Shown here one piece after another: positions 61,701 to 64,000 of a DNA stretch of 64,000 nucleotides. Every line of letters starts with the position of its first letter. Positions within the stretch are counted from its first letter, which is position 1. A model generated the notes under the pieces. That model had not been told where the DNA came from and made no database searches. It was given only the letters and a program-made list of their open reading frames with translations. Location: assembly GCA_963969365.1 (NCBI GenBank), contig OZ017748.1, positions 2,725,001 to 2,789,000 of the forward strand. The letters run 5' to 3'. Made by a program: the position numbers and the translations under genes. Origin of the DNA: Asterochloris sp. CNOR1 (Eukaryota > Chlorophyta > Trebouxiophyceae > Trebouxiales > Trebouxiaceae).

Positions 61701-64000
61701 GGTATGGCCACGCATGGGTCCTTGAGCCCTGGCACACCTGAAGCCTATGGGCTGCTGCAAAAGCGCTAGCTGGCACCTGGACTGCAGGAGGCGTTGCAGC
61801 CCTCAGCTGCTGCGCCTGGCCCTGGCCAGCGCTGTGCTGGTGGCCACCGGATGGTGCACCCGGACTGAGCACTGCGCAGGCACCTGCAGCCTTCACCTGC
61901 TGGGAATGCGAGGACTGCACTGGAGCCTGCCCAGTTCTGTCTTGGTGTGTGGGCTGGGCTGTGGGCTGGGCTGAGCCCTGCTCCAGCCCCTGGGCTCCCG
62001 ATGGCTGCGCCGCGCCAGCCTGCTGGGTCTGGCGGGCACCCTGGGAGGGGCCCTGCACTGCTGCGTGATCAAACCTCTGCTGTTGCTCAACATGGGAGGG
62101 ACCCTGAGCCTGGGCCTGCACAGGCACCACAGCAGCCTGCTGCTGGTGCTGCGCATCCACTTGGCTGGGACCCGGGGGCTGGCTCTGCAGAGGCACCAGT
62201 GCAGCCTGCTGTGGCTGCGCTCCTGGGGGTGGCACCCCAGGCTGGGCGTGCATGGGCACCATGGCTACCTGCAGCTGCTGCCTGGTCGCCGTGGGGCCCT
62301 GCGGTGCCGCCTGCCTGCCTTCATGGCTGCCCATGGGCACCTGGCTACGAGTGGCAGCAGCAACTCGCAGGTGGCTGCTGGCATTGGGCGCCAGCCCCAG
62401 ATGCGGTGGGAAGGCCTGCCCAGGCGCAGAGGCAGTGTAGACAGGCGCAGGGAAGCCAGGGGCTGTCATGGGAAAAGGCATCCCGCCGACACCTGGCCCT
62501 GCAGCAACAGCATTGAGCAGCATGTCGTGCTGTGGAGGTGTAGGGCATGCGGTATGGTATTCCTGACACTGAAGCAGTTGCTCTGCAGGCAGGGAGCAAA
62601 GAAGATCGAGGCAACGTAGACCTGGTCCTGTCAGTAAACAGCACATGCAAAGCAGGCTCACCCTGGTGGTGAAAGGGGTGGCCCATTGCAGCAGGCAGAG
62701 CTTGTGAGCCCACCCCAGCCATCCCTTGTGGTGCATGCGCATAAGCCCTGCGCTGCTCATAGTTGGGGTGGGGACCGCGCATGGGCCCAGTGGCTGCCCA
62801 AGCGGCCTGCCGAGCCATCATGAATTCCACAGTGCGCTTCAGCTCTGCATTCTCCTGGACAGCCTGCAGCGACAGCAGCAGCAAGGCTCCAGTTGGTAAC
62901 AGGGGCTGACAGGGAGCCCAGCAGTGAGCCATGAGAAGGCAAGCAAGGCTTGACAGCAGGACGTGGAGATGCCAGCAGCATGGCTGCTCCGTGCGGCAGC
63001 AACGAGGCTCATCAGCAAGGGGGCCATGCCACTCCAGAAGACTCACATGCCTTTCTGCATATCCCGCATAGAGAAAGAAAGCGCTTGCATGAGTTTGCAT
63101 TGCCAAACCCTCTTGCACAATGTCCACAAGCACGATGTCCACCTGCATCCTCCCATGGGTTTCCCAGCTGCATGCTCTATGAAAAGCACTGCCTGTGCTT
63201 CTGCTGGTGCAATGCGCATGGTTGCCTAATGGGCAGATCTGCCTGGCCGCTGCAGCTCAGCCAGCAGGTCCAGTACCTTTGCACATGCAGCTGCTGCTTG
63301 ACACAGCGGCGCTTGCAGCACAGTACCCCGCTTCCATTGCCTGAAGCAGTGCATGTCCAGCAGCATTCCACGAGGGGAGTGCCGCTGAGCACCACATGGC
63401 AGTGCCTCACATCTGCAACCAGGCCCAGCAGCACTGCCTTCAGCACCCCACCCTAGCCCAGCTGCAGTCAGCCTGTGAGGCAACCCTTGACTGGCGCAGC
63501 TGTGCCAGCGCTCGCTGCTCCACTGCACTTCCAGGGCAAAGCCAAATTGTACGCTGCAATGAAACCCTAAACCCCGCCCCGCACTGCCCAGTGCTGCACA
63601 AAGGCAGTCCCACCTGCTGCAGCTGTGCCTGGAAGTAATCTCGGGAACTCTCAGTAGCGCTTTGGTTGTCCTTGGCGCTTTCCAGCTCTTGAACGAGGTC
63701 ATTGAACCTGCAGGTGTTGCAATCTGAGTGAACAAGCAAAATGGAGCACAGACCATCCAGTAACTCCGGCAGGACTGCTGACTGCAGGGTGAGTGCAACC
63801 CTTGTTGGGAGTGTGGTCCCAGAGAGCACCGGCCAGCGCAAAGGGGGACATAGGCAGGCGGCAACAGCAAAGAACGAAAGGTAGACACAGCGTGCAAGGG
63901 CCGTCCCTGCAGGCAGTCCAGGCTTGTGCTGGGCATGAATGGCCAAGAGCTACAGGCTCACAACTAGTGGAATGCACACAGGGCATCATGTCCTGCCACA
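58731..64000 (-). CDS. Gln/Pro/Ala-rich protein with coiled coil and C-terminal RGG repeats (5' end beyond window)
   Basis: I do not recognise the family. Reading right to left: a helical segment ELESAKDNQSATESSRDYFQ (about 63705-63630); NAELKRTVEFMMARQAAWAA (about 62860-62800); long Gln/Pro/Ala-rich exons (62740-61690, 61200-60600) with repeats of TPGAPAVATTQQPP; a Ser/Gly/Thr-rich exon with VERLSWADRAKRAP (about 60330-59960); and a last exon (59330-58731) that starts FIECPMTPVQVDRRRVDDRV and turns into PGxGGPGQQQ repeats ending GHGCRGRGGSRA. RGG and Gln-rich tails are common in RNA-binding proteins that form granules, so an RNA-related role is possible. The exons share strand and composition, but splice joins were not verified. 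Confidence 0.5.
58790..59235 (-). repeat. Degenerate PGxGGPGQQQ-type coding repeats
   Basis: About ten diverged units of 12-15 codons, rich in Gly, Gln, Pro and Arg, form the C-terminal tail of the RGG-rich gene. Confidence 0.65.
60835..61065 (-). repeat. Four 45-54-bp coding repeats (TPGAPAVATTQQPP)
   Basis: ggccactgctg recurs at about 60878, 60932, 60977 and 61031, marking four copies whose spacing alternates between about 54 and 45 bp. They lie in the Gln/Pro-rich exon of the RGG-rich gene. Confidence 0.75.

Overview
The window is nuclear DNA of a green plant, most likely a chlorophyte alga close to the Trebouxiophyceae. It is GC-rich, full of CAG/CTG triplets and Ala/Gln/Pro low-complexity coding sequence, and its genes are cut into many short exons by GT-AG introns of about 60-400 bp, with an unusual number of GC-AG introns. 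Gene content supports a photosynthetic eukaryote: a plastid-type ribosomal protein bL21, a CAAD/CURT1-like thylakoid protein, a DUF3177 protein of cyanobacterial descent and a full AUX1/LAX-type permease. There is no operon structure, and I saw no tRNA, rRNA, CRISPR or prokaryotic insertion sequence. All coordinates below were read by eye from splice signals and family knowledge, so exon ends carry some error.

Layout. 0.25-2.3 kb (+): 3' part of an unrecognised coiled-coil gene. 2.6-3.3 kb (-): plastid bL21. 3.4-9.7 kb (+): unrecognised multi-exon gene with a Cys-rich motif and a 69-nt-arm inverted repeat in one intron. 9.9-13.6 kb (+): AUX1/LAX permease with G-box and telo-box motifs just upstream. 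14.0-24.2 kb (-): large disordered protein ending in an AT-hook, tandem 53BP1-like BRCT repeats and a BAH domain. 24.8-28.4 kb (-): Ala/Gln-rich exons, either a separate gene or the 5' part of the same one. 28.7-32.7 kb (+): GH1 glycosidase. 33.0-39.7 kb (-): HCN-type cyclic-nucleotide-gated channel. 40.6-45.8 kb (+): RtcB RNA ligase. 46.1-47.3 kb (-): CAAD/CURT1-like protein. 47.4-48.6 kb (+): DUF3177 protein. 48.6-52.1 kb (-): MYST histone acetyltransferase. 52.2-57.6 kb (+): LINE with APE endonuclease and reverse transcriptase, broken by several frame changes. 57.7-58.4 kb (-): older antisense LINE fragment. 58.7 kb to the right edge (-): Gln/Pro/RGG-rich gene.

The genes do not form one pathway. 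Chromatin and DNA-damage functions recur (BRCT-BAH protein, MYST acetyltransferase), as do plastid functions (bL21, CAAD-like, DUF3177). The last two plastid genes lie head-to-head over about 118 bp and probably share a bidirectional promoter. The points most worth following up are the BRCT-BAH protein, the excess of GC-AG introns, the intronic hairpin, and the MYST enzyme with a degenerate zinc finger next to a LINE.
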